This document shows, in pieces, positions 25,919 through 35,596 of a DNA stretch of 64,000 bases. Under the pieces are notes generated by a model. It saw only the letters and a program-made list of their open reading frames with translations, did no database searches and was not told the origin of the DNA. Origin of the DNA: Sphingomonas sp. IW22 (GTDB lineage: Bacteria; Pseudomonadota; Alphaproteobacteria; Sphingomonadales; Sphingomonadaceae). The position numbers and the translations under genes are program-made. Within the stretch, counting starts at the first letter, position 1; each line of letters starts with the position of its first letter. The stretch spans positions 1,488,001 through 1,552,000 of the forward strand of contig NZ_JBGGWB010000001.1 in the NCBI RefSeq assembly GCF_041321155.1, given 5' to 3'.

Positions 25919-27610
25919 ATGCTGAAAACCGCCGTCGCCGGCCTTGCCGCCGCGTTCGCCGCCATCACGCCTTCATCGGCGCAGCAGGCGACGGGCGCCG
26001 CCGACAGTTTCCCGGTCGAAATCACCGTGGATGCCGCACGCACGCAGGGGCCGGTCGATCCCGTCTGGCGTTTCTTTGGCGCGGACGAACCCAATTATGC
26101 CACGATGAAGGATGGGCGCACGACGCTGGCCACGCTGGGTGCCCTCGCGCCCGACCGCGTCTATTTCCGCGCCCACAATCTGCTGACCACCGGCGACGGC
26201 ACGCCCGCGCTGAAATGGGGTTCGACCAACATCTATACCGAGGATGCTGAGGGGCGCCCCGTCTACGACTTCACAATCGTCGACCGCATCTTCGATACCT
26301 ATCGCGAACGCGGCATCCGACCCTATGTCGAAATCGGCTTCATGCCCGAAGCGCTGTCGTCAAAGCCACGGCCCTATCAGCATGATTTCCGCCCCGGCAG
26401 CGGCAGCATCCGCACCGGCTGGGCCTATCCCCCCACGGATTACGGCAAGTGGGAAGAACTGGTCTATCAATGGGTCCGCCACTGCGTCGAACGCTATGGC
26501 CGTAAAGAGGTCGCCACCTGGTATTTCCAGACGTGGAACGAACCCAATCTGCCGCAATATTATTGGGGCGGGACCAAGGCCGAGTTTTTCCGCCTGCACG
26601 ATACCGCCATCGCCGGGGTGCGCCGCGCCCTGCCCGAAGCGCGGGTCGGCGGCCCCGACATTGCGGGCGCGGGCGACACGTTCCTGACCGACTTCATGAA
26701 CCATGTGAAACAGGCGGGTACACCCACCGATTTCCTGTCCTTCCACGCAAAGGGGTCGCCCAGCTTCATCGAGGGGACCGACGGCGAAAAGGGGCATGTC
26801 CGCATGGGACTGGGCGCGCATCTGAAGGCCGCCGACCATGAATTCGCCCAGATCGAACGCGACCCGGTCTTCCGCACCAAACCGATCATCATCGGCGAAT
26901 CCGATCCGGAAGGGTGCGCGGCGTGTCAAGGACCGGCCAATGCCTATCGCAACGGCACCATGTATTCGAGCTATACCGCCGCATCGTTCGCACGGTTGCA
27001 GGCGCTGGCCGAACGCCGCAAGCTGAACTTGGACGGCATCCTCAGCTGGTCGTTCGAGTTCGAGGATCAGCCCTATTTCGCCGGGTTTCGCCAGCTGACA
27101 TCGGCGGGCATCGACCTGCCCGTCATCAACGTGTTCAAGCTGTTCTCGAAAATGAGTGGTCAGACGATCGCGGCAACTTCGGACCATCAGCTGCCGGTCG
27201 AACGCATCATGGCAGAGGGCGTGCGCGGCCCTGCCGATGTCGGCACCGTCGCCGCGCGCGACGGGGACCGGGTGAGCGTCCTGGTCTGGCATTATCACGA
27301 CGACGATCTCGCCGGGCCCGACGCGGCGGTGCGCCTGTCGCTGAAGGGGCTTTCCCCCGCGCTGCGCCGGGGCGCGCGGGTCACCCATTACCGCGTCGAT
27401 CGCGACCATTCGAACAGCTATGCCGCGTGGCTGGGCATGGGCTCCCCGCTCGCCCCCAGCGACGAGCAGCGCGCGGCGCTGATCAAGGCCGCCGAACTCA
27501 AGACGGTGGCGGGCGAACAGCGGCTGTCCACGACCGGCAACGGTGCAACGCTCGCGTTCCGCCTGCCGCGGCAGGGGGTGTCGCTGCTGATGATCGAGCC
27601 GGGCAGTTGA
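25919..27610 (+). CDS. Glycoside hydrolase family 39 (beta-xylosidase-like)
   Basis: 563 residues with a signal peptide (cleavage near SSAQQ). It has a TIM-barrel with acid/base E208 in QTWNEPNLP and nucleophile E327 in IIIGESDPEG, and the early GADEPNYATMKDG typical of GH39. A C-terminal beta-sandwich begins about residue 420 (GDRVSVLVWHYHDDDL). GH39 members cleave beta-xylosides, or other sugars in newer subfamilies, so the substrate is left open. The cysteine pair in DPEGCAACQGP next to the nucleophile is notable. It begins 42 bases after the dehydrogenase gene and may share its transcript. Confidence 0.88.
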   Translation: MLKTAVAGLAAAFAAITPSSAQQATGAADSFPVEITVDAARTQGPVDPVWRFFGADEPNYATMKDGRTTLATLGALAPDRVYFRAHNLLTTGDGTPALKWGSTNIYTEDAEGRPVYDFTIVDRIFDTYRERGIRPYVEIGFMPEALSSKPRPYQHDFRPGSGSIRTGWAYPPTDYGKWEELVYQWVRHCVERYGRKEVATWYFQTWNEPNLPQYYWGGTKAEFFRLHDTAIAGVRRALPEARVGGPDIAGAGDTFLTDFMNHVKQAGTPTDFLSFHAKGSPSFIEGTDGEKGHVRMGLGAHLKAADHEFAQIERDPVFRTKPIIIGESDPEGCAACQGPANAYRNGTMYSSYTAASFARLQALAERRKLNLDGILSWSFEFEDQPYFAGFRQLTSAGIDLPVINVFKLFSKMSGQTIAATSDHQLPVERIMAEGVRGPADVGTVAARDGDRVSVLVWHYHDDDLAGPDAAVRLSLKGLSPALRRGARVTHYRVDRDHSNSYAAWLGMGSPLAPSDEQRAALIKAAELKTVAGEQRLSTTGNGATLAFRLPRQGVSLLMIEPGS

Positions 27611-27717
27611 GCACGGCGCTGGCTGGCACGGCGAGTATGCGATAACCCACGACAAACGCCCGCTTCCCCGGTCCCGTTACAAGGGGCGGGACGGGCATTT
27701 GGGGCCGGGGGAAAGAC

Positions 27718-29130
27718 ATGCCGATATTTGTGACGCGTCAAGCCAATGTCGATTCGAACGCCGCCCGTCGGTGGCGCCGTGGTGCCGTGCTGGCGGGGGC
27801 ACTGGCGCTGAGCGGCGCGGCCCCCGCGCAACAGGTGGCCGACGCGCCCGCCACGCCCTATGCCCGCGCTATCGCCGCCGGGTACAAGGCGGCGATGCTG
27901 TGCAGCGGCATGTTCAACGCAGGCCGGACCCAGGCACAGGTCGAGCGCGACGAACTGGCGGGCATCTATCCGGATTATCAGCCGCTGATCGCCGCCCTGC
28001 CCGCCACCATCGACCGGGCGGCGGGTCGGGTCAGCGTGACGTTCGACGACAAGCTGCCGCCGCGCGTCTCGACCTATACCGCCGGTCAGGGGTGCCGCAG
28101 CGAACCCATCGGCAGCACACCCGCTGCCGGCACCGCTGTCCCGCCCGTTCGCGGCGCCGATCCGCGCGCCTGGCCCATGGGCGACGCGGGCATCGCCCCG
28201 CGTCCGTCACGCGCGCTGTCGGCCACCATCGACCGCGCCTTTGCCGGGGATTTCGGCGCACAGGCCAAGACGCTCGGCGTCGTCATCCTGCGCGACGGGC
28301 GGGTTGCGGGTGAGCGCTATGGCGAGGAGTGGGGACCGTTCGTGTCGAACCGCACCTGGTCGGTGGCAAAGAGCATTGCCGGGACATTGACCGGCATGGC
28401 GGTGATGGACGGCGCCGTCGCCACCGACACCCCCGCACGCATTGCCGCATGGGGCCAGCCGGGCGACCCGCGCGCGGCGATCAAGCTCGACCAGTTGCTC
28501 CGCATGGCCAGCGGCCTGCACAGCGATCATGCGGGCAACCGCACCGACGCCATTTATTTCGGCGGCACCGCCATGGATGAGCAGGCAACCGGCTGGCCGC
28601 TTGAGGCCGCACCCGGCAGCCGCTTTCGCTATGCCAATAACGACACGCTGCTGGCGGTCCGATCCTTGCGGGAAGCGATGGGCGTTGCGGCTTATCAACG
28701 CTTTCCCCAAACGCGTCTGTTCGACCCGCTGGGCATGGGCCACACCGTCGCCGAACAGGATTGGCGCGGCAATTTCATCCTGTCGAGCCAGGTCTGGTCG
28801 ACCGCGCGCGACCTTGCCCGGCTGGGGCAGCTGTGGCTGGACGACGGCATGTGGCAGGGCAAGCGCCTGCTGCCCGAAGGCTGGGTGCGATACATGACCA
28901 CGCCCGCGGGGCCGCAACCCGCCAAGGGGCCGGGTTACGGTGCGACCCTGTGGCTGTTCGGCCCCGAACAGGGCCTGCCGCAGGGCAGCTTCGCCGCGCA
29001 GGGCAATCGCGGCCAGTATATCATGGTCGTGCCGTCGAAGCGGCTGGTGGTCGTGCGGCGCGGTGAGGACGGGGTCGGCCAAGGCTTCGACATCGCCGCC
29101 TTTACCCGCGCGGTGATCGACACCGAATGA
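27718..29130 (+). CDS. Serine hydrolase, class C beta-lactamase family
   Basis: 470 residues. An N-terminal hydrophobic segment after a charged stretch (RRWRRGAVLAGALALSGAAP) looks like a signal peptide, placing it in the periplasm. The S-x-x-K nucleophile is in TWSVAKSIAGT, and the Y-x-N equivalent in FRYANNDTLL. The domain continues with WSTARDLARLGQLWLDDG. These features fit esterase EstB/6-aminohexanoate-hydrolase-like members more than true beta-lactamases; hydrolysis of a specific ester or amide is not inferable. An additional about 100-residue N-terminal region precedes the catalytic domain. It overlaps the next gene by four bases. Confidence 0.85.
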   Translation: MPIFVTRQANVDSNAARRWRRGAVLAGALALSGAAPAQQVADAPATPYARAIAAGYKAAMLCSGMFNAGRTQAQVERDELAGIYPDYQPLIAALPATIDRAAGRVSVTFDDKLPPRVSTYTAGQGCRSEPIGSTPAAGTAVPPVRGADPRAWPMGDAGIAPRPSRALSATIDRAFAGDFGAQAKTLGVVILRDGRVAGERYGEEWGPFVSNRTWSVAKSIAGTLTGMAVMDGAVATDTPARIAAWGQPGDPRAAIKLDQLLRMASGLHSDHAGNRTDAIYFGGTAMDEQATGWPLEAAPGSRFRYANNDTLLAVRSLREAMGVAAYQRFPQTRLFDPLGMGHTVAEQDWRGNFILSSQVWSTARDLARLGQLWLDDGMWQGKRLLPEGWVRYMTTPAGPQPAKGPGYGATLWLFGPEQGLPQGSFAAQGNRGQYIMVVPSKRLVVVRRGEDGVGQGFDIAAFTRAVIDTE

Positions 29131-29999
29131 TCGCACCCGCCCGCTTCGGCCATTTCGTCGCGATCGACTGGTCGGGCGCGGCGGGTCCGCGGCAAAAGGG
29201 GATTGCCGTTGCCATCTGCGCATCGGGGCGTGAGGCGCCAGCGCTGGTGCGGCCCGGCCATGTCTGGTCGCGCGGCGACGTGCTGGACTGGCTGGCGCAC
29301 GAATTGCCGGGCGATGCGATCGTCGGGCTGGACCTTGGCACCGCCCTCCCCTTTGTCGATTGCGGCGCCTTCTTTCCCGGCTGGAGCGACAGCCCCGCCG
29401 ACGCCAGGGCGCTGTGGGCACTGGTCGAGCGACTGTGCGAATGCGACGCGCATCTGGCCGCTGGCGGCTTTGTCGATCATGTCGAAGTCGCACGGCATAT
29501 GCGTCGTCACGGCGGTCGCAAGGGCGAATATTTCACCGGTCGCGGCCGCCTGCGCGCGACCGAGGTGGCGCAGCGCGAACAGGGGCTGAATCCCTACAGC
29601 AACCTGAACCTCGTCGGCGCGGCGCAAGTGGGCAAGTCCAGCTTCACCGGCATGCGCGTGCTGCACCGGCTGAACGGTCGCATCCCCGTGTGGCCGTTCG
29701 ATCCGCTGCCGCAATCGGGACCGGTGCTGGTCGAGATCTATACCACGCTCGCCGCGCTGGCCGCCGGCCGGGCCAAGGGACGCGCCAAGATGCGAAGCTG
29801 GGACGCATTGAACGAAGCACTGGCGGCACTCGGCAGCCGGCCCGCCCCCGTCGAAGGGCCGATCGACGACCATAAAAGCGATGCCATCCTGACCGCCGCA
29901 TGGCTGCGTATCGCCGCGCATCGCGCCGAATTATGGGCGCCGATTGCGATGAACGATGAAATTGCCCGCACCGAAGGCTGGACCTTCGGCGTTACCTGA
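29127..29999 (+). CDS. DUF429-like protein with RNase H-type fold
   Basis: 290 residues, no signal peptide. Acidic residues fall where an RNase H-like nuclease fold needs them: the first strand FVAIDWSGAAGP, IVGLDLGTALPF, VLVEIYTTLA, and near the end DDHKSDAILTAAWLRIA. This is the pattern of DUF429 proteins, predicted nucleases without a known substrate. ATGA overlap with the serine hydrolase gene suggests co-expression, though no functional link is obvious. Confidence 0.65.
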   Translation: MIAPARFGHFVAIDWSGAAGPRQKGIAVAICASGREAPALVRPGHVWSRGDVLDWLAHELPGDAIVGLDLGTALPFVDCGAFFPGWSDSPADARALWALVERLCECDAHLAAGGFVDHVEVARHMRRHGGRKGEYFTGRGRLRATEVAQREQGLNPYSNLNLVGAAQVGKSSFTGMRVLHRLNGRIPVWPFDPLPQSGPVLVEIYTTLAALAAGRAKGRAKMRSWDALNEALAALGSRPAPVEGPIDDHKSDAILTAAWLRIAAHRAELWAPIAMNDEIARTEGWTFGVT

Positions 30000-30017
30000 C
30001 GCAAAGACGGTCGCCGG

Positions 30018-30093
<76 letters not shown>

Positions 30094-30101
30094 CCCCTTC
30101 C

Positions 30102-30260
30102 CTATCGCTGCCCCTTGGCCCGGTCGCTTGCGGGATAATCGTCGGGCGTCGTGCTGCCGACATTGGGGCGGTCTTCGGGGCGTTCCTGCGGCTGTCCGCC
30201 TTCAGGTTCGCCATCCTCGCCTGGGTGGCGGTCGGTGTCGGCTGGGTCTGGGTCGGTCAA
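30102..30260 (-). CDS. Small acidic disordered protein, hypothetical
   Basis: 52 residues from TTG 30260, with GGGAGAA about five bases upstream. The sequence is almost entirely polar (TDPDPADTDRHPGEDGEPEG near the start, NVGSTTPDDYPASDRAKGQR at the end), with many aspartate, glutamate and proline residues, so it is probably disordered. It lies 54 bases downstream of engB on the same strand and could be the last gene of that operon. The codon use looks coding and the ribosome site is good, but no function is known. Confidence 0.55.
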   Translation of the reverse strand: MTDPDPADTDRHPGEDGEPEGGQPQERPEDRPNVGSTTPDDYPASDRAKGQR

Positions 30261-30314
30261 CGCGCTTCTCCCTCGATACGGGTGTGCAACGCAGCGATCG
30301 GGCCAATGGTGCCG

Positions 30315-30956
30315 TCAGCGTATCGCTTCCAGCACCGCGGCGCGCAGTTCGGGCAGGCCCATGCCCTTTTCGCTCGACGTCGCCACAATATCGGGATGCG
30401 CGGCGGGGCGCTTGCGCGCTTCCTCCTCGGTGCGGGCGCGCACATCGGCCAGTTCGCTGGCCTTCACCTTGTCCGCCTTGGTCAAAATGATGCGATAGCT
30501 GACGGCGGCGGCGTCGAGCATTCCCAGGATTTCCCGGTCGACATCCTTGATGCCATGGCGGCTGTCGATCAGCACCAACGCCCGTTTCAGCGCCTGTCGC
30601 CCGCGCAGATAATCATTCACCAGATAGCGCCACTTGCGGACCATGTCCTTGGGCGCCTTGGCAAAGCCATAGCCGGGCATGTCGACCAGCCGGAACACCA
30701 GCGGGTCGCCAACCTCAAAGAAGTTCAGCTCCTGCGTGCGACCCGGCGTGTTCGACGTGCGGGCCAGCGCGCTGCGATTGGTCAGCGCGTTGAGCAGCGA
30801 CGACTTGCCGACATTCGACCGGCCCGCAAATGCGACCTCTGGCACCACAGGGTCGGGGATGAAGCGCAGCTCCGGTGCCGATTTCAGGAACGAAACCGAC
30901 CCCGAAAACAGCCGCCGCGCATCCTCGACCAGCGCATCGTCGAAAACCGGGTTCAC
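30315..30956 (-). CDS. engB: Ribosome biogenesis GTP-binding protein EngB (YihA/YsxC)
   Basis: 213 residues from GTG 30956 (GTGA overlap with the yidC stop). G1 loop [18 protein letters not shown]2 threonine in [15 protein letters not shown]3 [12 protein letters not shown]4 ILTKADKV, G5 near [10 protein letters not shown]. It is a GTPase needed for assembly of the 50S subunit. The yidC-engB adjacency is standard in alphaproteobacteria. Confidence 0.95.
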   Translation of the reverse strand: MNPVFDDALVEDARRLFSGSVSFLKSAPELRFIPDPVVPEVAFAGRSNVGKSSLLNALTNRSALARTSNTPGRTQELNFFEVGDPLVFRLVDMPGYGFAKAPKDMVRKWRYLVNDYLRGRQALKRALVLIDSRHGIKDVDREILGMLDAAAVSYRIILTKADKVKASELADVRARTEEEARKRPAAHPDIVATSSEKGMGLPELRAAVLEAIR

Positions 30957-32650
30957 TTGGCGACCGCAGTCTTCATGCCGGGATGCTGGCGGTACAGCCA
31001 CCATTGCTGCGCCATCGTCAGCACGTTCGACGTGATCCAGTAGACCTGAAGCCCGACCGCGAACGGCGCCATAATGAACATCAGCATCCACGGCATGATC
31101 GCGAACACCTGCTTTTGCACGTCGTCCATCGGCGCGGGGTTCAGCTTGAACTGTGCCCACATCGAAATGCCCAGCAGGATCGGGATGACGCCGATGGCCA
31201 GGAACGACGGTGGCGTGAACGGCAACAGGCCGAACAGGTTAACAGGCGTCAGCGGGTCGGGCGCCGACAGGTCGCGAATCCACAGCACGAAGGGCTGGTG
31301 CCGCATTTCGATGGTCAGGATCAGCACCTTGTACAGCGCGAACATGATCGGCACCTGCAACAGCATCGGCAGACACCCGGCCAGCGGATTGACCTTTTCG
31401 GTCTTGTACAGCTGCATCATCTCCTGCTGGAGACGCGGCTTGTCGTCCTTGTACTTGGCCTGCAACGCCTTCATCTTGGGCTGCAGCGCGCGCATGCCAG
31501 CCATCGACGCGAACTGCTTTTGCGCGATGGGGAACAAGAGCAGGCGGATCGTCAGCGTCAGCAGCATGATCGCGACGCCGAAATTCTGGACCAGTTTGAA
31601 CAGCCAGTCGAGATAATAGAAAATCGGCTTTTCGATGATTCGGAACCAGCCCCAGTCGATCGCCTTGTCGAACTGGACGATGCCCAGCTCGCCTTCGTAA
31701 CGGTCGATCAGGTCGACTTCCTTGGCGCCCGCGAACAGGCGCGTGGTCTGCGTCACCGACTGACCGCGGTTCAGCGTCGCGGCATCGCGCCACGTCGCTT
31801 CCGCACCGAACAGGTCGCCGGGTCGTTCACGCAGTTGCAGCTCGACCGGCGCCTTCTGGTCCGGCACCAGCGCGGTCAGCCAGTAATGGTCGGTAAAGCC
31901 CGCCCAGCCGCCGGTCGTGGGATAGCGATGCTCGCTCTCTCCCATTTCGTCCCAGTCGATGTAAACGGCGCTGCCGTCGCGCACCGCCATCGGGCCGACA
32001 TGCGCGACCCACTGGTCCTGATCCTTCGAGCGACCACGGCGCAGCACATAATTATAGGGTTTCAGCGCGACCGGCGCGCCGCCGGCATTCAGCACCGTCT
32101 GTTCGGCGGTGAACATGTAATTCTGGTCGACCGACAGCTTGATGCGGAACCGCAGGCCCGCGGGCGTCGCGGTATCCAGCGTGACCGGGCGGCCCGGCGC
32201 CAGCACGTCGCCGGTTGCCTGCCACACGGTATTGGCATCGGGCGCACCCGCACCCTGCCATCCGAAACCGGCGAAATAGGCGTCGGCGGCCCCCGCGGGC
32301 GACAACAGGCGGATCGGCGGCGAATTGCGCGCGACCGTCTCGTCATAACGCTTGAGCACCAGGTCATCCAGGCGCGCGCCCTTCAGATTGATCGACCCGG
32401 CCAGCAGCGGCGTGTCGATCCGCACGCGAGGCGTTTCGGCGATCACCTGTGCGCGGTCGCGGACGGCGGTTGGCGAATCGGCGGCGGGGTCGGCGGCCGG
32501 ATTGGCGACGACCTTGGTCTCGCCACCCTCGATCTTCGTCACCGGCGGATTGGCGGTGGGGAAGAAGTACCCCGAAATCACCGGCCAGCCGAACAGGATC
32601 AGCGCCGCAAATGCCGCGAACAGGATGAAATTCTTGCCGTCTTGCTTCAC
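30953..32650 (-). CDS. yidC: Membrane protein insertase YidC
   Basis: 565 residues from GTG 32650 (GACGAGG upstream). The N-terminal anchor [23 protein letters not shown] is followed by a large periplasmic domain (about 60-340) as in Gram-negative YidC. The conserved insertase core is at the C-terminus: [22 protein letters not shown], the [21 protein letters not shown] loop and [22 protein letters not shown]. It inserts inner-membrane proteins with or without SecYEG. Confidence 0.96.
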   Translation of the reverse strand: MKQDGKNFILFAAFAALILFGWPVISGYFFPTANPPVTKIEGGETKVVANPAADPAADSPTAVRDRAQVIAETPRVRIDTPLLAGSINLKGARLDDLVLKRYDETVARNSPPIRLLSPAGAADAYFAGFGWQGAGAPDANTVWQATGDVLAPGRPVTLDTATPAGLRFRIKLSVDQNYMFTAEQTVLNAGGAPVALKPYNYVLRRGRSKDQDQWVAHVGPMAVRDGSAVYIDWDEMGESEHRYPTTGGWAGFTDHYWLTALVPDQKAPVELQLRERPGDLFGAEATWRDAATLNRGQSVTQTTRLFAGAKEVDLIDRYEGELGIVQFDKAIDWGWFRIIEKPIFYYLDWLFKLVQNFGVAIMLLTLTIRLLLFPIAQKQFASMAGMRALQPKMKALQAKYKDDKPRLQQEMMQLYKTEKVNPLAGCLPMLLQVPIMFALYKVLILTIEMRHQPFVLWIRDLSAPDPLTPVNLFGLLPFTPPSFLAIGVIPILLGISMWAQFKLNPAPMDDVQKQVFAIMPWMLMFIMAPFAVGLQVYWITSNVLTMAQQWWLYRQHPGMKTAVAK

Positions 32651-32687
32651 CGAAACCTCGTCCCCGTCTGGGTGGGCGCCCGCCGCG

Positions 32688-32900
32688 TCAGGGAACCGGG
32701 TCGTACCCGGAACCGCCCCATGGATGGCAGCGCGCGATGCGCCTGAGCGCAAGCCAGCCGCCCTTTACCGCGCCATAGCGGCCAAGTGCCTCGATTGCAT
32801 AGGCCGAACAGGACGGCGCATAGCGGCAAGTGGGCGGCAGGATGCGCGAAGGGCCGATTTGCCACGCCCTTGCGACCAGAATCAGCACGCGCGCGATCAC
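32688..32900 (-). CDS. yidD: Membrane protein insertion efficiency factor YidD
   Basis: 70 residues from GTG 32900. An amphipathic N-terminus precedes the family signature with three cysteines: [19 protein letters not shown] and [17 protein letters not shown]. It assists YidC-dependent insertion at the inner face of the membrane. Its start overlaps the rnpA stop (GTGA). Confidence 0.94.
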   Translation of the reverse strand: MIARVLILVARAWQIGPSRILPPTCRYAPSCSAYAIEALGRYGAVKGGWLALRRIARCHPWGGSGYDPVP

Positions 32901-33229
32901 GGGCGCCTGGCCACCCGGCCCAGCGCCTTTTTCAGATCGCGCACCAGCTCGTCATAGGGACGCTCGATCCCCGAAGCGCGGCCGATCAACACATGATCAT
33001 GCCCCGCCAGCCCGTGTTCGGGCAGCACTTCACGCGCCAAATGGCGGAAGCGCCGCTTCATCCGGTTACGGATGACGGCGTTCCCGACCTTTTTCGACAC
33101 GGTGATGCCGATTCGCTTGGCAACGTCGCCGTCGCCGCGATCGCGCGCCTGCAGGACGAATCCCGGCATCGGCGCGCGCTTACCGCCGTTCGCCGCAAGG
33201 TAATCGCGGCGTTCGGTCAGGCGTTTCAG
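32897..33229 (-). CDS. rnpA: Ribonuclease P protein component
   Basis: About 110 residues with the family core: [13 protein letters not shown] at the start, [30 protein letters not shown] (RNR motif) and [11 protein letters not shown]. No ATG, GTG or TTG lies between the rpmH stop and the conserved core. The frame offers a CTG at 33229 that overlaps the rpmH stop as CTGA, giving a normal-length protein. The only upstream canonical start is ATG 33367, four bases before the rpmH ATG, which would add 46 residues and nest rpmH entirely inside rnpA, as known from Thermus. I favour CTG but the start is unresolved. It is the protein subunit that assists the RNA of RNase P in tRNA 5' processing. Confidence 0.88.
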   Translation of the reverse strand: MKRLTERRDYLAANGGKRAPMPGFVLQARDRGDGDVAKRIGITVSKKVGNAVIRNRMKRRFRHLAREVLPEHGLAGHDHVLIGRASGIERPYDELVRDLKKALGRVARRP

Positions 33230-33360
33230 GCGCTCAGCTTCTTGCGACCGCGAGCACGACGCGCGCGGATCACCTTGCGGCCCGCTGCCGTCGCCATCCG
33301 CGCGAAGAAGCCGTGCCGGCGCGCACGCACCAGATTGCTCGGCTGAAAAGTCCGCTTCAT
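33226..33360 (-). CDS. rpmH: 50S ribosomal protein L34
   Basis: 44 residues, usual length. The highly conserved [22 protein letters not shown] start and a basic end ([13 protein letters not shown]) leave no doubt. AGGGA lies seven bases upstream of the ATG. It heads the rpmH-rnpA-yidD-yidC-engB series. Confidence 0.97.
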   Translation of the reverse strand: MKRTFQPSNLVRARRHGFFARMATAAGRKVIRARRARGRKKLSA

Positions 33361-33382
33361 CGCTCATTCCCTAGGCATAACG

Positions 33383-33406
33383 AAAAAGGGCCGCCCGAAG
33401 ACGGCC
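33383..33406 (-). promoter_or_regulatory. Terminator-like hairpin in the rpmH leader (possible attenuator)
   Basis: On the minus strand GGCCG (33406-33402), an eight-base loop TCTTCGGG and CGGCC (33393-33389) form a short stem followed by C and TTTTT (33387-33383). It ends 23 bases before the rpmH start. No gene lies upstream on this strand for it to terminate, so it would act within the leader of the operon itself. Confidence 0.5.
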
Positions 33407-33521
33407 GTGACAGGGGGGTGCCCTTACGCCGCGATGCCCGCCGAGTCAATTGCCCCGGCCCCGTTCCAATCGCGACGCGCGCTGCTAAGCAGGTGCCGGG
33501 CGATATAACAGGGGGCGGGAT

Positions 33522-35030
33522 TTGGTCGCGATCGTATCGACGGTGGCGTATCTGGGGCTTGAGGCGCGCGGGGTCGAGGTTCAGTGCAACCTGGTCGCGG
33601 GCGTACCCGCCTTTGTCATGGTCGGGCTGGCCGACAAGGCGGTGGGCGAAAGCCGCGAACGTGTGCGCGGCGCCGTCGCCGCCATCGGCCTCGCGCTGCC
33701 ACCCAAGCGAATCACCGTCAACCTGTCCCCCGCCGACCTGCCGAAAGAAGGGTCGCATTACGACCTGCCCGTGGCGCTGGCGCTGCTGGGCGCGATGGGC
33801 GTCGTCGATGTCGAGACGCTGGCCGATTATGTCGTCGTCGGCGAACTGGGGCTGGACGGGCGAATCGCAGCCTCGCCCGGCGTCCTGCTGGCAGCGATGC
33901 ATGCCGCCGCGATCGGCAAGGGCCTGATCTGCCCCGCATCGCAAGGGGCAGAGGCGGCGTGGGCCGGCGGGATCGAGGTGATTGCCGCCGACAATCTGAT
34001 CGACCTGCTCAATCATCTGAAGGGCACTGCGCTGCTCCCGACCCCCGCCCCCGGCGCGGTGGAGGACGCCGCGCACGGCCCCGACCTGCGTCAGGTCAAG
34101 GGACAGGAAACCGCCCGTCGCGCGCTGGAGATCGCGGCGGCGGGTGGGCATAACCTGTTGTTCGTCGGGCCACCGGGCGCGGGGAAGTCGCTGATGGCGG
34201 CCTGTCTGCCCGGCATCCTCCCGCCACTCAGCGCGGCAGAAGCGCTGGAGGTGTCGATGGTTCAGTCGGTCGCGGGCACGCTGGCCAATGGCCGCCTGAC
34301 GCGCACGCGCCCGTTTCGCAGCCCGCACCATTCCGCATCGATGGCGGCGCTGACCGGCGGCGGTCTGCGGGTGAAGCCGGGGGAGGTCAGCCTGGCGCAT
34401 CTGGGCGTGCTGTTCCTGGACGAACTGCCAGAGTTTCAGCGCGCGGTCCTCGATTCGCTGCGCCAGCCGCTGGAAAGCGGCACCGTCAGCGTCGCGCGCG
34501 CCAATGCCCACGTCACCTTTCCCGCGCGGGTTCAGTTGGTCGCGGCGATGAATCCGTGCCGGTGCGGCCATCTGGGCGACCCGGCGCTGGCCTGCGCCCG
34601 TGCGCCCAAATGCGCGGCGGATTATCAGGCCAAGGTATCCGGCCCGCTGCTCGACCGCATCGACCTGCATGTCGAGGTTCAGCCCGTCACCGCCGCCGAC
34701 CTGATCCTGCCGCCCCCGGCGGAGGGTTCGGCCGAGGTCGCCGCCCGCGTGGCCGAAGCACGCGCGGTGCAGACCCGCCGTTATGACGGCACCCCCGCAC
34801 GCAGCAATGCGGAGGCAGAGGGCGCGCTGCTCGACTGTCACTGCACGCCCGATGATGCGGGCCGCGCGCTGCTGGCCCAGGCGGCGGAGGCGACGCGCAT
34901 GTCGGCACGCGGCTATACCCGCGTCCTGCGCGTCGCGCGCACCATCGCCGACCTGAGCGGCGCGGATACCGTCGGCCGCGTGCATGTAGCCGAAGCGCTC
35001 AGCTATCGCCGCCGCGCCCCCACCAACTGA
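33522..35030 (+). CDS. comM: ComM/YifB-family Mg-chelatase-like AAA+ ATPase
   Basis: 502 residues from TTG 33522 (GGGGGCGGGA upstream). An N-terminal lon-protease-like domain (about 1-170: VPAFVMVGLADKAVGESRERVRGA) is followed by the AAA+ core with Walker A FVGPPGAGKSLMA, Walker B LGVLFLDELPEF, the sensor region RVQLVAAMNPCRCGH and a C-terminal helical Mg_chelatase_C domain (RGYTRVLRVARTIADL). ComM is a hexameric helicase that promotes branch migration during natural transformation in Gram-negative bacteria. It is divergent from rpmH. Confidence 0.93.
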   Translation: MVAIVSTVAYLGLEARGVEVQCNLVAGVPAFVMVGLADKAVGESRERVRGAVAAIGLALPPKRITVNLSPADLPKEGSHYDLPVALALLGAMGVVDVETLADYVVVGELGLDGRIAASPGVLLAAMHAAAIGKGLICPASQGAEAAWAGGIEVIAADNLIDLLNHLKGTALLPTPAPGAVEDAAHGPDLRQVKGQETARRALEIAAAGGHNLLFVGPPGAGKSLMAACLPGILPPLSAAEALEVSMVQSVAGTLANGRLTRTRPFRSPHHSASMAALTGGGLRVKPGEVSLAHLGVLFLDELPEFQRAVLDSLRQPLESGTVSVARANAHVTFPARVQLVAAMNPCRCGHLGDPALACARAPKCAADYQAKVSGPLLDRIDLHVEVQPVTAADLILPPPAEGSAEVAARVAEARAVQTRRYDGTPARSNAEAEGALLDCHCTPDDAGRALLAQAAEATRMSARGYTRVLRVARTIADLSGADTVGRVHVAEALSYRRRAPTN

Positions 35031-35037
35031 CCGCCGA

Positions 35038-35469
35038 TCAGCGCGGCAGCGTCAGCGCAGGCGAATAATCGGCCATCGTCATGAACACGCTTTCGACCTT
35101 GGCGACCAGCTTGCCATCGGCTTCCGACGCGGCGGCGACTGCGCGCCATTCGGGGTCGCTGCCAAATGCCTGCCAGCTTCGCTCGCGCGCCGCGCGGTCC
35201 GGATAGGCGAGGACATAGACCACCCGCCCTTCCGGCGCGGTCGCGGTCGGCTGCTCGTTCCAATAGGCGACGTTGCGCATCCCGTGCCGCGCGAACAGCG
35301 CCAGCGTATGTTCCCGAAACCGCTTGTTCAGCGCCGCCAGCTTGCCCGGCGCGGGGTAATAGATGCGCAGTTCGTAGAATGCCGCGCGCGGGTCCAGCGC
35401 GTCCTGCGCCGACGCGGGTGGCGCGGCAACGGCGGCAAGGGCGAGGCAGGCAAGCAGGGCCGGACGCAT
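35038..35469 (-). CDS. NIPSNAP-family protein, exported
   Basis: 143 residues from ATG 35469 (AGGGGA upstream). Signal peptide ALLACLALAAVAAPPASAQ, then a NIPSNAP ferredoxin-like domain: FYELRIYYPAPGKLAALNKRF, HGMRNVAYWNE, VVYVLAYPDRAARERSWQAFGSDPEW. Bacterial members are of unknown function. It ends seven bases from the convergent comM stop and stands alone. Confidence 0.85.
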   Translation of the reverse strand: MRPALLACLALAAVAAPPASAQDALDPRAAFYELRIYYPAPGKLAALNKRFREHTLALFARHGMRNVAYWNEQPTATAPEGRVVYVLAYPDRAARERSWQAFGSDPEWRAVAAASEADGKLVAKVESVFMTMADYSPALTLPR

Positions 35470-35596
35470 CGGGCAGTTCCCCTTCAGTCGATCAAACGCC
35501 GACCTTTGCACGACATCGGCCCGGCGGCCAGCCCGTTGCCCCGGCTTTCAAATCGCTGCCGGGCGCCATATCCTGCCCATGCGCGCCGGAGGTCCC

